DNA of 64,000 nt, from contig NZ_VOBC01000005.1 of NCBI RefSeq assembly GCF_008369195.1, positions 70,658-134,657 of the forward strand, in the 5' to 3' direction. The translations under genes and the position numbers were made by a program. The notes beneath the pieces were generated by a model, which worked only from the letters and a program-made list of their open reading frames with translations, searched no databases and had not been told where the DNA came from. Source of the stretch: Sporosarcina sp. ANT_H38. Lineage in GTDB: Bacteria > Bacillota > Bacilli > Bacillales_A > Planococcaceae. Shown piece after piece: positions 62,679-64,000 of this stretch. The number at the start of each line of letters is the position of its first letter. Position 1 is the stretch's first letter.

Positions 62679-63542
62679 GTGGAACAAGTATTAAGACCAA
62701 TTTATCAGGAGCGGGCAAGTTTTCCGGAGACACTGGGTGTCATTCTTGTAGAAAAGAGAGGGAAAGAGGATCCAATTACAGATACATTCGATTCGATCCT
62801 CCTTATCATTACCGCCGACAATGAAATCCCTGTCTTTACGAAGCATTACACAGACGGAAACGAAAAAGCAGCGATGCATATAATTAGTGAAAAGCAATTG
62901 CGAAAATGGTTAGTTCTCGGTTCAAAGCGAAAAGTCGTAGATTGGCTGCATTATGGTAAGGTTTACTTTGATCGAAATGAGTTCGTTGAAAAATTGAGAA
63001 TGGAATTGCGGGAGTATCCTTTTTACGGTGGAGATATAAAAATGGGACTAGAGTTCTCAAAGCTTGTAAGAGGATATATGGAAGGGAAAACTTTTTTCGA
63101 AGAAGGAAACTACATGGATGCTTATCATCACGTAGTGAAATCTCTTCATCATCTTGCAAGACTTGCAGTTATTGAAAATGGATTAATTCCAGAAGTGACG
63201 GTATGGTCCCAAGTGAAAAAGATTGATCCGGCGATTTACAAATTATATGTGGAACTGATTATGAGTGACGAACCTTTAGAAAAACGATTAGAGTTATTGT
63301 TTCTAGCGAGTGAGTTTTTCATCCATAATCGGACTGTTGATGGTGCCCGTCATATTCGGGGGGTCATGGCGACTCAAGAACTATGGACAATACAGGAACT
63401 ACATGAACACGAAGAGGTGCGGATGTATTCAATCGACCTTGAAGTATTTATTGAATTTCTAATTGATAAAGGATTTATTCTTGTGGTTCAGAGCGATTCG
63501 AAAAATGAATTGATTTTCCACAGGGACTATAGAGTAGTGTGA
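62679..63542 (+). CDS. ygxA: Nucleotidyltransferase-like protein YgxA
   Basis: A 287-aa protein matching YgxA: N-terminal nucleotidyltransferase-like fold (ILVEKRGKEDPITDTFDSIL, with a short acidic pair) and a helical C-terminal domain (MDAYHHVVKSLHHLARLAVIE). Biochemical role unknown. GTG 62679 has GGGAGGT six bases ahead; an earlier GTG at 62673 touches that site. It directly precedes the rRNA operon, as in B. subtilis ygxA-rrnD. Confidence 0.9.
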   Translation: MEQVLRPIYQERASFPETLGVILVEKRGKEDPITDTFDSILLIITADNEIPVFTKHYTDGNEKAAMHIISEKQLRKWLVLGSKRKVVDWLHYGKVYFDRNEFVEKLRMELREYPFYGGDIKMGLEFSKLVRGYMEGKTFFEEGNYMDAYHHVVKSLHHLARLAVIENGLIPEVTVWSQVKKIDPAIYKLYVELIMSDEPLEKRLELLFLASEFFIHNRTVDGARHIRGVMATQELWTIQELHEHEEVRMYSIDLEVFIEFLIDKGFILVVQSDSKNELIFHRDYRVV

Positions 63543-63555
63543 TTGGAAACAGGGT

Positions 63556-63582
63556 AATAGGACGATTTAAATTCGTCCTATT
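63556..63582 (+). terminator. Hairpin between ygxA and the rRNA promoters
   Basis: AATAGGACGA/TCGTCCTATT perfect 10-bp stem just after ygxA. No T-run on the plus strand, so termination efficiency is uncertain. Confidence 0.55.
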
Positions 63583-63589
63583 AAACTAG

Positions 63590-63622
63590 TTGACAAGAGA
63601 TTGTTGGGCATGTTATTATAAT
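63590..63622 (+). promoter_or_regulatory. rRNA operon promoter P1
   Basis: TTGACA (63590-63595), 18-bp spacer to TATTAT (63614-63619), with an overlapping TATAAT at 63617-63622. Confidence 0.65.
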
Positions 63623-63692
63623 TCTTGTCGCTCGGGAGGCAAAGTAAATAGTCGCTTGAGAGATGATGTAAAAAAGAAATTAAAATTAGTTG

Positions 63693-63721
63693 TTGACACA
63701 AACGACGTAACTTGATATGAT
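63693..63721 (+). promoter_or_regulatory. rRNA operon promoter P2
   Basis: TTGACA (63693-63698), a 17-bp spacer and TATGAT (63716-63721), about 250 bp before the 16S gene and about 100 bp after P1, the tandem arrangement of Bacillus rRNA operons. Confidence 0.8.
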
Positions 63722-63729
63722 ATAAAAGT

Positions 63730-63973
63730 TGTCACCGAAACTACGGCAACTACTAAATCGAGGAACGCGATTCAACTCCTCTTCAAATGAACCTTGAAAA
63801 CTGAACAGCAAAACATCAATGAAATACAGCGAAAGTGCTAACGCACTTAAGCAAAACGTTTCTATTAAGTCGACTTCGGTCGGACGAAAAAAACACACAC
63901 TAGAATCTTCGGATTCGGGGGAGGAATTTGATTCCTCCTTAGTCAGCAAGAAATGAGCTATTCATTTTCTTCT
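63730..63973 (+). other. 16S rRNA leader
   Basis: Transcribed leader with several small hairpins (AGTGC/GCACT, GTCGACTTCGGTCGGAC, GAATCTTCGGATTC, GGAGGAAT/ATTCCTCC at 63920-63938) and the segment ACCTTGAAAACTGAACAGC, typical of Bacillota rRNA leaders and spacers, where it takes part in processing/antitermination structures. Confidence 0.7.
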
Positions 63974-64000
63974 ATTATGGAGAGTTTGATCCTGGCTCAG
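63974..64000 (+). rRNA. 16S ribosomal RNA, 5' end (partial)
   Basis: GGAGAGTTTGATCCTGGCTC at 63979-63998 is the universal 16S start. The mature 5' end is placed about seven bases before AGAGTTTGAT by analogy with E. coli numbering. Truncated by the window edge. Confidence 0.97.

Overview
The window looks like a chromosomal segment of a low-GC, endospore-forming, flagellated member of the Bacillales, most likely Planococcaceae/Caryophanaceae (Sporosarcina-like). This is inferred from Bacillus-type gene content and order, a gamma-type SASP, the cortex amidase gene pdaA, a D-aspartate-ligase-like ATP-grasp enzyme (family members with L-Lys-D-Asp/D-Glu cross-bridges are common there), Bacillus-type sigma factor promoters and a 16S rRNA 5' end at the right edge. 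No phage, CRISPR array, tRNA gene or complete insertion sequence is visible.

Left part (1-20 kb): accessory metabolism. A DUF2935 protein, an LD-carboxypeptidase, a glycerophosphodiester phosphodiesterase, a D-Asp-ligase-like enzyme and a chemoreceptor lead into a PTS operon on the minus strand (IIB-IIC-IIA, GH4 6-phospho-glycosidase, MupG-like protein). It sits behind a near-perfect sigma-54 promoter and next to its LevR-type activator. A fatty acid hydroxylase, a thioester-reductase-like SDR, a tiny FbpA-like protein, an amidase and a DEAD-box helicase follow.

Middle (21-41 kb): housekeeping and envelope genes. These are methionine aminopeptidase, a TPP riboswitch with thiT, a TspO-like protein, oligoendopeptidase F, carbonic anhydrase, an M29 aminopeptidase, motAB behind a sigma-D promoter, yfkK, an AGCS symporter, a ytxH-yfkH pair behind a sigma-B-like promoter, a P1B-4 ferrous-iron-type ATPase with Fur/PerR-like boxes, class I fumarase and yfkF. 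A ~370-nt untranslated stretch with its own promoter and terminator precedes yfkF and is a candidate structured RNA.

Right part (41-64 kb): the gene order follows, from my memory of B. subtilis, pdaA / yfhF-recX-yfhH-yfhP-mutY-fabL-sspE-ygaC-ygaD-ygaE-gsaB-ygaF-perR-ygzB-ygxA-rrn. A dipeptide/oligopeptide ABC operon (D-F-A-B-C), preceded by an internally deleted paralogue of its own binding protein, is inserted between ygaD and ygaE. A 2-hydroxyacid dehydrogenase sits between ygaF and perR.

The most unusual feature is a family of 0.43-0.75-kb non-coding elements: copies at 237-988, 4021-4704, 20334-20763 and about 34120-34791, two in each orientation. They have ~19-bp terminal inverted repeats and, in two copies, an 8-bp flanking duplication. 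They are packed with perfect hairpins, many followed by T-runs, and some hairpin slots differ between copies. They look like hairpin/terminator-carrying MITEs. A second, gene-end-associated family of shorter palindromic repeats is also scattered through the window.
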